A DNA stretch of 64,000 nt from Sphingobacterium sp. UBA2700. GTDB taxonomy: Bacteria; Bacteroidota; Bacteroidia; Sphingobacteriales; Sphingobacteriaceae. Made by a program: the position numbers and the translations under genes. The notes under the pieces are model-generated. The model saw nothing but the letters and a program-made list of their open reading frames with translations, was not told the DNA's origin and did not search any database. The stretch lies in the NCBI GenBank assembly GCA_002354335.1, contig DELI01000026.1:104565-168564 (forward strand), in the 5' to 3' direction. Shown one piece after another: positions 1-7,411 of this stretch (position 1 is its first letter; every line of letters begins with the position of its first letter).

Positions 1-23
1 GCTCTTTCTATTTAAACGACCAG

Positions 24-536
24 TTATTTGAGGATTACCACCTCTACTCGTCTATTTTTTTGGCGGCCTTCCGGCGTTTTATTGTCTGCTATCGGTTTTG
101 ATTGGCCTAGGCCTTTTGTTGAGATTCTTGCGTCAGCGATTCCGGCATCCACTAAGAATTTCTTCACTGATGCTGCGCGTTTATCGGATAACCATTGGTT
201 ATATTCTGCTGTTCCGGTCGCATCGGTATGTCCATCCACGCGTACTTTTGCTTTTTGGTCTTTTAAGACTTTCACCAATTTGCTTAGCTCTTGTTTTGCG
301 TTGTCTGACAGGTAAGAGGAATTCGTTGGGAATAATAAGTCTGAGGAAATGGATACTAATATTCCTTCGTCAGTTTGTTTTACATCCTTAAACTCGCGTT
401 TTACATTTTTCAGACCATCGTCGGTTCCGTCCTTGCTAACAACCGCGCCAGGATTTACAACCATAGATTGCTGCTTACAAGAAAAAAATGTTATGCTTGA
501 AATTAAAATTAGTGCTACTAAATTGATGCGTTTCAT
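24..536 (-). CDS. OmpA-family peptidoglycan-binding lipoprotein
   Basis: A 170-residue outer-membrane lipoprotein that probably tethers the envelope to peptidoglycan. The N-terminus is a lipoprotein signal ending in a lipobox Cys at about residue 20 (ITFFSC). The OmpA-like C-terminal domain spans about residues 60-170. It contains the peptidoglycan-binding signature GHTDATG with Asp near 105, the Arg near 120 (SDKRAASV) and the closing NRRVEV near 162-167. There is no beta-barrel, so this is the small Pal/YiaD-like type, not a porin. It lies 53 nt downstream of the GH144-like gene on the same strand, so it could be co-transcribed or have its own weak promoter. The family call is secure; the partner is unknown. 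Confidence 0.9.
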   Translation of the reverse strand: MKRINLVALILISSITFFSCKQQSMVVNPGAVVSKDGTDDGLKNVKREFKDVKQTDEGILVSISSDLLFPTNSSYLSDNAKQELSKLVKVLKDQKAKVRVDGHTDATGTAEYNQWLSDKRAASVKKFLVDAGIADARISTKGLGQSKPIADNKTPEGRQKNRRVEVVILK

Positions 537-589
537 GTGTATCGTTGCTTTGTTGTTGTTGTAAATATAATATTTTATCCCTAATAATC

Positions 590-2764
590 TTACTTCTTAA
601 AAAGCCTTTGTTCAACCGCTTGAATTTCAGGAATCTGCTGATACAGTTTCCAGATAAATCCAGTCTTTGCGTTCTCTAATAGCAGGGCGACGTTGGCTTG
701 ATTGCTAGCAACATACTCGTCGGAGACATCATTGCTACGTAAGTCAACCCACGAGCGGAACCCGTATTCGGAAAACAGGAATGCTCCGAACTCGTGATAC
801 AGTGCATTTAATGATTTGATTGATCGTTGATTGTCTAAGAAGATACTCGCGACAGAAATTGCAGGATTTATTCGGAAGGTTCCGATGCTATCGTTGCGCT
901 GTTGAAAGCCCCAGATATCGGAGTTGCTCGTCCCTACTCCTATTTCGTTATCTCTTCGTTTTACAACGCGGGCATAACTACCTACAACCTCCGCGAGATT
1001 ATAATCCTTTAATTTCGCTAATTTGGGATTAATTGTGACGAAAGGTCTATACATCTCTAGTAAGTTCCCCTCTGGAGCTCCGAAAGGTAATTGCACGCCA
1101 TACATAATCGTATCTTGCAAAGCCGAAATATGATATAATGAATCCTGCTCTCTGCGATCTACACCATCAGGAAACAAATAATTTTGTCGCACTGAATCGC
1201 TAAAAGTCGTATCTGGAAGTAAACTTGAAGATACTTCCGCTCGGGAAACATATTTGCTTTCTATTGCATTGGCAAAGGAGGCGATAGGAATGTTGGAGCG
1301 TGTGGATGCCATCGCTAACATATAGGCATTAAGGCCTTGGTTGACACCGACGATAGGCTCTGAAACGTGATATTCATCCAACATATCTAAGTTGGAGCGT
1401 AACGTTTGCGGATCATATGGCATGGTCACGGCCTTCCAATCCATCCGTTCCCAAATATCGCTGATCCCTCTCCTAATCTCTTTCTCCGCTTCATCATCAC
1501 CTTTCAGGTATTGTCGAACAACGAGCAATGCTTCCATGATGGCAGCAGATGATTCCACATCATATTGTGGTCGACGATCGAAATACTCGGGTATGCCTTT
1601 GCGTCCGTCATAATAAGATGAAAAGAACCCATGTTTATTCTGCGCCGTGGCTAAGAACTTCACGATACGTTTAACGCGACTGATAAATAGAGGGCGAGAA
1701 ATGAAATTCTTTTCTACCCCGACCATTAAACTAAGGATTGCCCCTCCTGTTTCCTTTACCGATACGATCGCTTTTTCTTTCATTCTAAATGGCATGTGCA
1801 TGCCTGTGTTGATATCATAGTTCTCCACGAAGTAATTGATATGGGCGATCTGAATGAGGGAAAATAGTTCATCATCGCTAATATTTTTTGGCAACACTTC
1901 CTGCACTGCGGATAATGGAGATTCTTTGTAATTGAAGTCGAGCCAAGCGATTTTGTAGTAATACTTTTTATCCAATACCGGGACGTAATCCAGGCAGCGT
2001 TGCATGTAGGTAGGACGTATGGAAATCGGTTCGAAATCTTTATTGTTCTCCGATCTGTAGATCTTCACATAGCGAATACTCTGTGTCAAGGGTACTTGCC
2101 ACTGCAAATCGACATGGTTGCCGTAGGCTGTAGCTTTCGCTAATACCGCTGCAGATGTCAAAGGAACTTTAGAATAGTTTGCCGGAAGGAATTCGATTTG
2201 ATCGAGAAAGAGCTGATGCGTGCTTTTGGAATCGTTGAGCTGTCTCAGGATAATCCCAGAGATATGTTCCTCAACGTTTAATCCTGCAAACTCTTTGACA
2301 GGGATGCGAACATCCAGCCAGGCATCCTTTTTAAATCCTTGAATATAATTTCCAATTGCTAAACTTACCGATTGGTTGTTCCGCTGCTTGATGGAAATGG
2401 ACGGCAAATGTTCAGCTTTGGTACTCGCAGAGCCTACATAGAGTTTGAAACTAAGGACATCGTCGTTCGAAAGTCGATAATGGAATTTCTGACGGCTATA
2501 GCGAATCGTGACATTCCAATCTCCTTGGGGATGGGAAAGATAGCGTAATGATAGTGCGTTACCAGGTGTAAAGAAAAGGGTATCCGATACGAGCAGATGT
2601 TTATTTACATTCTCAACCCAGCTTTTCCCACTATAATCTACCAGGCTTCGGGCGTATGTGCCCTTTACCAGGCTATTATCAAACACCACCTCCGGATATG
2701 TTTCTGCATTTGCGTTCAATCCAAACAAACAGAACAGAAGAATAGGAATTAGTTTAAGTCGCAT
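590..2764 (-). CDS. Secreted GH144-like (glucoamylase-family) protein with N-terminal beta-sandwich and FN3-like domain
   Basis: A 724-residue exported protein (signal peptide about 1-20, ending NANAET). Residues about 25-200 look like a beta-sandwich of the carbohydrate-binding kind. Residues about 205-290 resemble a fibronectin type III domain. Residues about 300-715 resemble the (alpha/alpha)6 glucoamylase-like/GH144 domain of endo-beta-1,2-glucanases: SVKETGGAILSLMVGVEKNFIS near 335-356, DVESSAAIMEALLVVRQY near 402-419, and YGFRSWVDL with an ENAKTGFIWKL-type C-terminus. Two catalytic positions look altered. The usual D-x3-D motif keeps only one Asp (D402; R398 at the other place), and the W-N-E motif reads V-N-Q (Q476). 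It may therefore be inactive or have another specificity. No other glycan gene adjoins it. The family call is probable; the activity is unknown. Confidence 0.65.
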   Translation of the reverse strand: MRLKLIPILLFCLFGLNANAETYPEVVFDNSLVKGTYARSLVDYSGKSWVENVNKHLLVSDTLFFTPGNALSLRYLSHPQGDWNVTIRYSRQKFHYRLSNDDVLSFKLYVGSASTKAEHLPSISIKQRNNQSVSLAIGNYIQGFKKDAWLDVRIPVKEFAGLNVEEHISGIILRQLNDSKSTHQLFLDQIEFLPANYSKVPLTSAAVLAKATAYGNHVDLQWQVPLTQSIRYVKIYRSENNKDFEPISIRPTYMQRCLDYVPVLDKKYYYKIAWLDFNYKESPLSAVQEVLPKNISDDELFSLIQIAHINYFVENYDINTGMHMPFRMKEKAIVSVKETGGAILSLMVGVEKNFISRPLFISRVKRIVKFLATAQNKHGFFSSYYDGRKGIPEYFDRRPQYDVESSAAIMEALLVVRQYLKGDDEAEKEIRRGISDIWERMDWKAVTMPYDPQTLRSNLDMLDEYHVSEPIVGVNQGLNAYMLAMASTRSNIPIASFANAIESKYVSRAEVSSSLLPDTTFSDSVRQNYLFPDGVDRREQDSLYHISALQDTIMYGVQLPFGAPEGNLLEMYRPFVTINPKLAKLKDYNLAEVVGSYARVVKRRDNEIGVGTSNSDIWGFQQRNDSIGTFRINPAISVASIFLDNQRSIKSLNALYHEFGAFLFSEYGFRSWVDLRSNDVSDEYVASNQANVALLLENAKTGFIWKLYQQIPEIQAVEQRLFKK

Positions 2765-2893
2765 AAGGCAATAATAATGGACAATAATAGCGAATTTTCC
2801 ATCTAGAAACGAGTTTTAACATCGATTTCCCTATTCGTGATAAAATTATTACGCACATTTTAAGCCTGTTGCGATAAAAGGCTAAGAAATATT

Positions 2894-2923
2894 TTTGCAG
2901 TTTCTGTTTTCTCTCTATATTTG
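2894..2923 (+). promoter_or_regulatory. Bacteroidetes-type promoter for the tRNA-Gly/tRNA-Leu unit
   Basis: A TTTG -33 element (2894-2897) lies 18 nt before TATATTTG (2916-2923), a perfect TAnnTTTG -7 element. The tRNA-Gly begins 11 nt after the -7 element, so the start site must lie about 5 nt upstream of the mature tRNA. Confidence 0.75.
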
Positions 2924-2934
2924 CAGCACGTCAA

Positions 2935-3007
2935 GCGAAAGTAGCTCAGTTGGTAGAGCACAACCTTGCCAAGGTTGGGGTCGCGAGTTCGAATCTCGTC
3001 TTTCGCT
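2935..3007 (+). tRNA. tRNA-Gly (GCC)
   Basis: A full cloverleaf can be drawn. Acceptor GCGAAAG pairs with CTTTCGC (3000-3006), the D-arm is GCTC...GAGC, the anticodon loop TTGCCAA gives GCC, and the T-arm contains GTTCGAATC. The discriminator is T3007 and CCA is not encoded. tRNA-Leu follows 5 nt later, so the two are almost certainly co-transcribed. Confidence 0.95.
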
Positions 3008-3012
3008 CAGTT

Positions 3013-3097
3013 GCCTAGGTGGTGGAACTGGTAGACACGCAGGACTTAAAATCCTGTTCCCGTTAAGGGAGTGCGGGTTCGATTCCCGCCCTAGGTA
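3013..3097 (+). tRNA. tRNA-Leu (UAA)
   Basis: A class II tRNA of 85 nt with a long variable arm (GTTCCCGTTAAGGGAGT region). The acceptor GCCTAGG pairs with CCTAGGT, including one G-U at the end. The anticodon stem-loop CAGGA-CTTAAAA-TCCTG gives UAA. The T-loop GGTTCGATTCC is canonical and CCA is not encoded. Confidence 0.95.
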
Positions 3098-3105
3098 CTT
3101 GGAAG

Positions 3106-3132
3106 AAAGCTCATCGAAAGATGAGCTTTTTT
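3106..3132 (+). terminator. Intrinsic terminator of the tRNA-Gly/Leu transcript
   Basis: Perfect 10-bp stem AAAGCTCATC / GATGAGCTTT with a GAAA tetraloop, followed by a T-run. It starts 8 nt after tRNA-Leu. The T-run overlaps the stop codon of the convergent P-type ATPase gene, so the two transcription units end back to back. Confidence 0.85.
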
Positions 3133-5644
3133 ATTTTCTACGCGTTAAAGTCTTTCTTTTAACAAATTTATACAACTCAAACCACAGTACAGAAACACTA
3201 GCTATCGCGATAGACATTCCTAATTCGGAAGCATCCAAAGCCGTAACGTCAAAGAAACGGGCGAAGGGTTGGACATATAAAATAGAAAAGAGTAGAATTA
3301 ACGTCACTCCAATTACAATCGGGAATAATATATTCTTGTATTTAAAGCTTTCGATTACACTGTAATAGAAAGAGCGGTTGACCAAACTTAACAAGATATT
3401 AGCAAAAATAAGCGTCGTGAAGACCATTGCTCTAGTATTCTCTTCGGAACCTCCATTTTGAACAGCCCATTGATAAGCGAATAAGACGCCAGCGGTAATT
3501 GCCAGTCCTTGTATAATACTGATCGCAAGCTCTTTTATATTTAAAAATGTATCCCCTAAAGACCTTGGCGGCTTCTGCATGGTATTCTTTTCCATAGGTT
3601 CGCTCTCATAAACAATAGAGCATGTTGGCCCCATAACCAACTCCATAAAGATGACATGCACCGGACTGAAGATTTGCGGATAGATCCAGCCCAGAAACAA
3701 GGGCAACGACACGGTCAATATGATAGGAATGTGAATCGATATAATATATTGTATTGCTTTCTTGATATTCGCGTAAATGCGGCGTCCGGCGGCAATTCCG
3801 AGTACAAGCTTATCCAAATCATCATTGGTAATCACTAAGGCCGCTGCAGCCTTTGCAATCTCGGTTCCTTTGTTTCCCATAGCGACCCCAATATGGGCGG
3901 CTTTTAATGCCGGTCCATCGTTGACACCGTCGCCCAGCATAGCGACCACCTCTCCTTTCTTCTTTAGCGCATTGATGACTGCAAGCTTTGCATCTGGAAA
4001 CATCCGGGTAAACAGCACGGTCCGTTCTGCAACCGACATTAATTGATCCTCCGAATAGGCGGCCAGGTCACTCCCATTTAGTCCCTCAGCTGTATTGACG
4101 ATCCCTGCTTGAGCAGCAATACTAGCCGTGGTGTCTGCATTGTCGCCCGTAATCACCTTGACTTGGATGCCTGCATCGTATATCTTCTTGAACACATTTT
4201 CGATACCTTTCTTTGGTGGATCATAAAACACCACAAAGCCTAGGAAATCAAATTCGAAGTCCTGTTGTTTTTCTGGGAAGTCATCTGTCGGGAAAACAGA
4301 TTTCGCAACGCCCAATACTCGAAAGCCTTCTTTTCCGAAAGCCTTGTACAATGCTCTTAGTCTTTCTTTTTCGACCTCATCGAGCGAGGACACTGCGAGG
4401 ATCGCTTCTGGTGCTCCTTTTGCCGCTATGATACGATTGCCCGCATCATTGCGAAAAAGATGCGTCATCATAGGCGGCTTGCCTTCCAATGGGTATTCAT
4501 GGAAGAGCTCGTATTGCTTTCGTTGATCGTCTCTGGTCGTCTTTTCGTAGACCTGGTGCAATGTCTTCTCCATGGGATCAAATGGCACTGGCTCGCTGCT
4601 CCACATCGCGTAATCGATCAATTTTGTAAGCTTCGGATCTTTGAAGTCAGTATCATCGTAGATTTTGTTCGATCGATAATCATACAACTTGCTAAGATGC
4701 ATACTGTTCTCTGTTATGGTACCGGTCTTATCCGTGCAGATTACGGTAGTACTCCCTAAGGTTTCAACGACACTGCTCCTTTTAATGATCACACCTTCTC
4801 GCATCAATTTCCAAGCTCCCAAAGCCATAAAGGTGGTGAAGGCAACAGGAATTTCCTCCGGCAGGACAGACATCGCCATCGTAAGTCCATTTAGTAGGCT
4901 ATCGACGAAATTATTAGACTGTAAATAACTGTATCCCCAGACTAATAAAAAAATAAAAATACCAGCGATTGCCATCCATTTCACGAACTGACGAATCTGT
5001 ATCTGCAATGGTGAACTTTCTTGTTGAATGCTTGCAATCGACTCCCCAATCCTACCGATCTTTGTATTTTTCCCGATCGCTTCGACTTCAAAAACCGCCA
5101 ATCCGGATACGGAAATTGTTCCGCTATAGATATACTTATCTTCCGAATCAGCACTCTTGAACACCGAGAAGCTTTCGCCCGTTAAAGAGGCCTCGTTGAC
5201 TGAATAATCATTGCTATGGACAATACGACCATCGGCATTGATCATCTTCCCCTCCTCTGTGATGCACAAATCACCAACGACGATTTCATGACTTGGAATC
5301 TTCTCGACTTGCGAATTTCTGATCACAGTGCTCAAGGGTTCATTCAGTTTTTCAAGTTCCTCTAAAGCTTTCTTGCTCCGACTATCCTGATAGAACGATA
5401 TTCCCGACACCGCGACGATAGCAACGAACATAAATAAAGCCTCGCCGTAGTCTCCAACGATAACATAGATGATAGAAATAGCGAATAGCAAGATCAGCAT
5501 AGGCTCTTTGAGAATTTCCCATAGTATCGCCCAAGCGCCGCTACGTTCCGTTTCTATTTTATTAATGCCATACTTTTCGCGCGACGAATTTACTTCTGCT
5601 TCCGAGAGCCCTTTAAGATGCTTCGGTATATTATAATTGGTCAT
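3131..5644 (-). CDS. P-type (P2-like) cation-translocating ATPase
   Basis: An 837-residue inner-membrane ATPase that pumps a cation at the cost of ATP. The actuator motif TGES is near 155-158, the M4 proline kink reads LPEEIP (about 261-266), the phosphorylation site DKTGT is near 305-309, and the hinge motif GDGVNDGPALK is present. There are no N-terminal heavy-metal-binding CxxC domains, so it belongs with Ca/Mg/Na-type pumps rather than P1B metal pumps. The M6 segment reads MELVMGPTCSIVYESEP (about 667-683) where SERCA-type pumps have a conserved N-x-x-T-D. Together with PEEIP instead of PEGLP in M4, this makes the transported ion uncertain. It is a single gene, convergent with the tRNAs. 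Confidence 0.9.
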   Translation of the reverse strand: MTNYNIPKHLKGLSEAEVNSSREKYGINKIETERSGAWAILWEILKEPMLILLFAISIIYVIVGDYGEALFMFVAIVAVSGISFYQDSRSKKALEELEKLNEPLSTVIRNSQVEKIPSHEIVVGDLCITEEGKMINADGRIVHSNDYSVNEASLTGESFSVFKSADSEDKYIYSGTISVSGLAVFEVEAIGKNTKIGRIGESIASIQQESSPLQIQIRQFVKWMAIAGIFIFLLVWGYSYLQSNNFVDSLLNGLTMAMSVLPEEIPVAFTTFMALGAWKLMREGVIIKRSSVVETLGSTTVICTDKTGTITENSMHLSKLYDYRSNKIYDDTDFKDPKLTKLIDYAMWSSEPVPFDPMEKTLHQVYEKTTRDDQRKQYELFHEYPLEGKPPMMTHLFRNDAGNRIIAAKGAPEAILAVSSLDEVEKERLRALYKAFGKEGFRVLGVAKSVFPTDDFPEKQQDFEFDFLGFVVFYDPPKKGIENVFKKIYDAGIQVKVITGDNADTTASIAAQAGIVNTAEGLNGSDLAAYSEDQLMSVAERTVLFTRMFPDAKLAVINALKKKGEVVAMLGDGVNDGPALKAAHIGVAMGNKGTEIAKAAAALVITNDDLDKLVLGIAAGRRIYANIKKAIQYIISIHIPIILTVSLPLFLGWIYPQIFSPVHVIFMELVMGPTCSIVYESEPMEKNTMQKPPRSLGDTFLNIKELAISIIQGLAITAGVLFAYQWAVQNGGSEENTRAMVFTTLIFANILLSLVNRSFYYSVIESFKYKNILFPIVIGVTLILLFSILYVQPFARFFDVTALDASELGMSIAIASVSVLWFELYKFVKRKTLTRRK

Positions 5645-5850
5645 TGATATTAGTTTTTCAGATAGATTAGGTATACTAACAAGATGATTTCGTAGGTCTT
5701 CTTGCCTTTTTCATTTTATTAGTTGATAAGTTACGAAAACTTGTTGATTTGAATCCGCTAGGAACCTTGAATTGGAGTAATTAACTCTTTTCAATAGCAA
5801 ATTACAGAAGTTTGGGCAGTTTTTTTATGACATTCATCACTTGGACCAAA

Positions 5851-5882
5851 AGAAAAGCCCCATCACAATGCTGTGATGGGGC
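5851..5882 (-). terminator. Intrinsic terminator downstream of rpsU
   Basis: Read on the minus strand, an 11-bp perfect stem GCCCCATCACA / TGTGATGGGGC with a 4-nt loop is followed by TTTTCT. It lies about 37 nt past the rpsU stop codon. Confidence 0.85.
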
Positions 5883-5919
5883 TGATATCTTGTAGAAGGC
5901 GTTCTTAGGCGCCGTTCAA

Positions 5920-6111
5920 TTACGCGTTGTCTTGGTTTAAAGATTGCTTGTAGATAGCTTTCTTAACTTGGATACGACGAGCTACAGATTTCTTCTCATA
6001 AGCCTGACGAGAACGAAGTTCTCTTAAAACACCAGTCTTCTCGAATTTCTTCTTGAAACGTTTTAATGCTCTATCTAAAGATTCACCTTCTTTAACATTT
6101 ACAATAATCAT
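5920..6111 (-). CDS. rpsU: 30S ribosomal protein bS21
   Basis: A 63-residue small basic ribosomal protein. It starts [20 protein letters not shown], the usual bS21 opening, and has an Arg/Lys-rich helix ([11 protein letters not shown]). The reading frame is open further upstream, but the start at 6111 is fixed by homology, by a strong Shine-Dalgarno sequence 11 nt before it and by the promoter at 6153-6184. In Bacteroidota bS21 helps hide the 16S rRNA 3' tail. The SD on its own mRNA therefore suggests autoregulation, in which ribosomes lacking bS21 translate rpsU preferentially. A terminator follows directly, so this is a monocistronic gene. Confidence 0.95.
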   Translation of the reverse strand: MIIVNVKEGESLDRALKRFKKKFEKTGVLRELRSRQAYEKKSVARRIQVKKAIYKQSLNQDNA

Positions 6112-6122
6112 AGCTTTTATAT

Positions 6123-6131
6123 ACCTCCTTT
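6123..6131 (-). promoter_or_regulatory. Strong Shine-Dalgarno sequence of rpsU
   Basis: The minus strand reads AAAGGAGGT, ending 11 nt before the rpsU ATG. The other genes I inspected here have AT-rich leaders without a comparable purine block. An extended SD before rpsU is a known exception in Bacteroidota, linked to autogenous control by bS21. Confidence 0.9.
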
Positions 6132-6152
6132 CGTCGTAAAATTCTTGGTGTG

Positions 6153-6184
6153 CAAAAGTAAACAAAACAAAGCGGTTTCGCAAA
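6153..6184 (-). promoter_or_regulatory. Promoter of rpsU
   Basis: On the minus strand TTTG (6184-6181) is followed after 20 nt by TACTTTTG (6160-6153), a perfect TAnnTTTG -7 element. The predicted start is about 35-40 nt before the rpsU ATG. The -33 box abuts the stop codon of the upstream HAD gene. Confidence 0.8.
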
Positions 6185-6823
6185 TTAATTTTCGAGCAGC
6201 TTGTATTCCTCGACAATTGCTTCTAATGGATGCTCAGCAGTGCATAAAGCTGTCTGAATACCTAAAGATTTTGCAGCCTCTAAGTGTTGTGGGCTATCGT
6301 CGATGAACAATGTCTCTGCAGGGTCTAGATTATTTTCTTTCAATACGAGTTCAAAGATGGCAATATCTGGTTTTCTAAGCCCTGCTAAGTGCGAATAGTA
6401 GGTTTTCTCAAAAAACTGATCGTTGCTGTCTACTCCGTAGCGATCTTTAATATGCTGCATACAGTATGCATAGTGTAATTCGTTGTTATTACTCAAAAGG
6501 AACATGCGATTATGCTTCTTCAACTCCTCTAAAACCTCATGTTTTCCCTCCGGAACGCCAATCAATAAAGAATTCCAAGCGTCGTCTATCTGTTGATCCG
6601 TTAAATCCGGCCGATTGGCTTTTACCCTCACCCCTTCCCTAAACTCGGCGGCGGAGATATTTCCTTTATCGAATTCGTCGAATAGACTGTCCTGTCCGCG
6701 ATGTCCGAAAAAGTCGTTCACATTGGTGATACCCAGCGCACTAAAGGATTCGCTTACTTTTTTGAAGTCAATCATGAAGATGACATTCCCATAATCCAGG
6801 ATAACATTTTTAATATTTTGCAT
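6185..6823 (-). CDS. HAD-superfamily phosphatase (YihX-like, subfamily IA)
   Basis: A cytosolic haloacid-dehalogenase-type hydrolase of 212 residues from the chosen start ([14 protein letters not shown]). The frame is open 27 codons further up, but that stretch is unlike HAD N-termini. Motif I reads LDYGNVIF, with nucleophile D10 and Gly at the usual second Asp, as in YihX-type sugar-phosphate phosphatases (FDLGNV). Motif II is LLSNNN, the conserved Lys lies in GLRKPD, and motif III/IV is [12 protein letters not shown]. The substrate is probably a small phosphorylated metabolite. It is followed 73 nt later by rpsU, which has its own promoter. Confidence 0.85.
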   Translation of the reverse strand: MQNIKNVILDYGNVIFMIDFKKVSESFSALGITNVNDFFGHRGQDSLFDEFDKGNISAAEFREGVRVKANRPDLTDQQIDDAWNSLLIGVPEGKHEVLEELKKHNRMFLLSNNNELHYAYCMQHIKDRYGVDSNDQFFEKTYYSHLAGLRKPDIAIFELVLKENNLDPAETLFIDDSPQHLEAAKSLGIQTALCTAEHPLEAIVEEYKLLEN

Positions 6824-6909
6824 ACAAAAATTTTGTTTTCTCGTCTCAAATATCGATAATTGCATCGTCAAAACCGGAATTATCGTTCTCTTTTTTGATA
6901 ACAAAAACT

Positions 6910-6983
6910 GCGCCTATAGCTCAGTCGGTTAGAGTAGAAGACTCATAATCTTTTGGTCCCTGGTTCGAGCCCAGGTGGGCGCA
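6910..6983 (+). tRNA. tRNA with CAT anticodon (probably elongator tRNA-Met)
   Basis: A 74-nt cloverleaf. Acceptor GCGCCTA pairs with TGGGCGC with one wobble, the D-arm is present, and the anticodon stem-loop AGA-CTCATAA-TCT gives CAT. The T-arm GGTTCGAGCC is canonical. CAT can mean elongator Met, initiator Met or lysidine-modified Ile2. The paired first base pair (G-C) argues against the initiator. I favour elongator Met but cannot exclude Ile2. Confidence 0.85.
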
Positions 6984-6990
6984 CGGAAAT

Positions 6991-7028
6991 AAGCCAACTT
7001 TTGAAGAAAAGTTGGCTTTTTTGTTTTT
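6991..7028 (+). terminator. Intrinsic terminator of the CAT-anticodon tRNA
   Basis: The stem AAGCCAACTTTT / AAAAGTTGGCTT has a 4-nt loop and is followed by a T-rich tail (TTTTTTGTTTTT). It starts 8 nt after the tRNA. Confidence 0.85.
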
Positions 7029-7411
7029 AAGTATATTTGAAATTCTAGAGCGGGCAGATTTCTTATTTTGTCAAAATAGATCGGTAAGGTGATTAACTGT
7101 CTCTGGACTCTTCCCATTTTTCAAACAGTTAGCAATAATAAAAATACCGATCAGAAAACCGACTATTATTTTACAAGTGAACTAAAATTCAACCTATTAG
7201 ATGCACTGTAGGGATGATTGCTATTATAATCAATTTGTCACTCACATCGCTCTACTAAGCAGATTGAAGAAAAGGATAATACAGATTGATTAAAGGATAA
7301 AGATTTCTAAGAAATCGTTTTCGTGAAATTTATAATAAATGGTATATATCATGTCTTATATTGGAATGTATATCCAATTTATCACAAACCATTTATTAAA
7401 CTATCAACATC
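7029..7411. other. Intergenic leader region upstream of the heparinase PUL
   Basis: About 380 nt without a gene. I found no clear TAnnTTTG promoter. The only structure I see is the nested inverted repeats near its right end, listed separately. Confidence 0.5.
7334..7397 (+). repeat. Nested inverted repeats in the leader of the first SusC gene
   Basis: Outer arms AATAAATGGT (7334-7343) and ACCATTTATT (7388-7397) are perfect 10-nt complements. Inside them, ATTGGA (7360-7365) and TCCAAT (7373-7378) form a second short stem. The outer arm ends 14 nt before the SusC ATG, so a folded leader RNA or a DNA operator could control the operon. No T-run follows, so this is not a standard terminator. Confidence 0.5.

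Noticed and set aside
2895..3365. Plus-strand reading frame of 156 residues across 2895-3365
   Set aside because: It is an accidental open frame running through two tRNA genes and the antisense of the ATPase 3' end.
5920..6216. A 98-residue reading frame starting at 6216
   Set aside because: The true rpsU start is 6111: bS21 homology begins there, preceded by the SD and promoter. The upstream codons overlap the HAD gene's end and the promoter.
6929..7117. Minus-strand 62-residue frame over the CAT-anticodon tRNA
   Set aside because: It overlaps the tRNA and its terminator on the opposite strand and has no recognisable start context or protein features.
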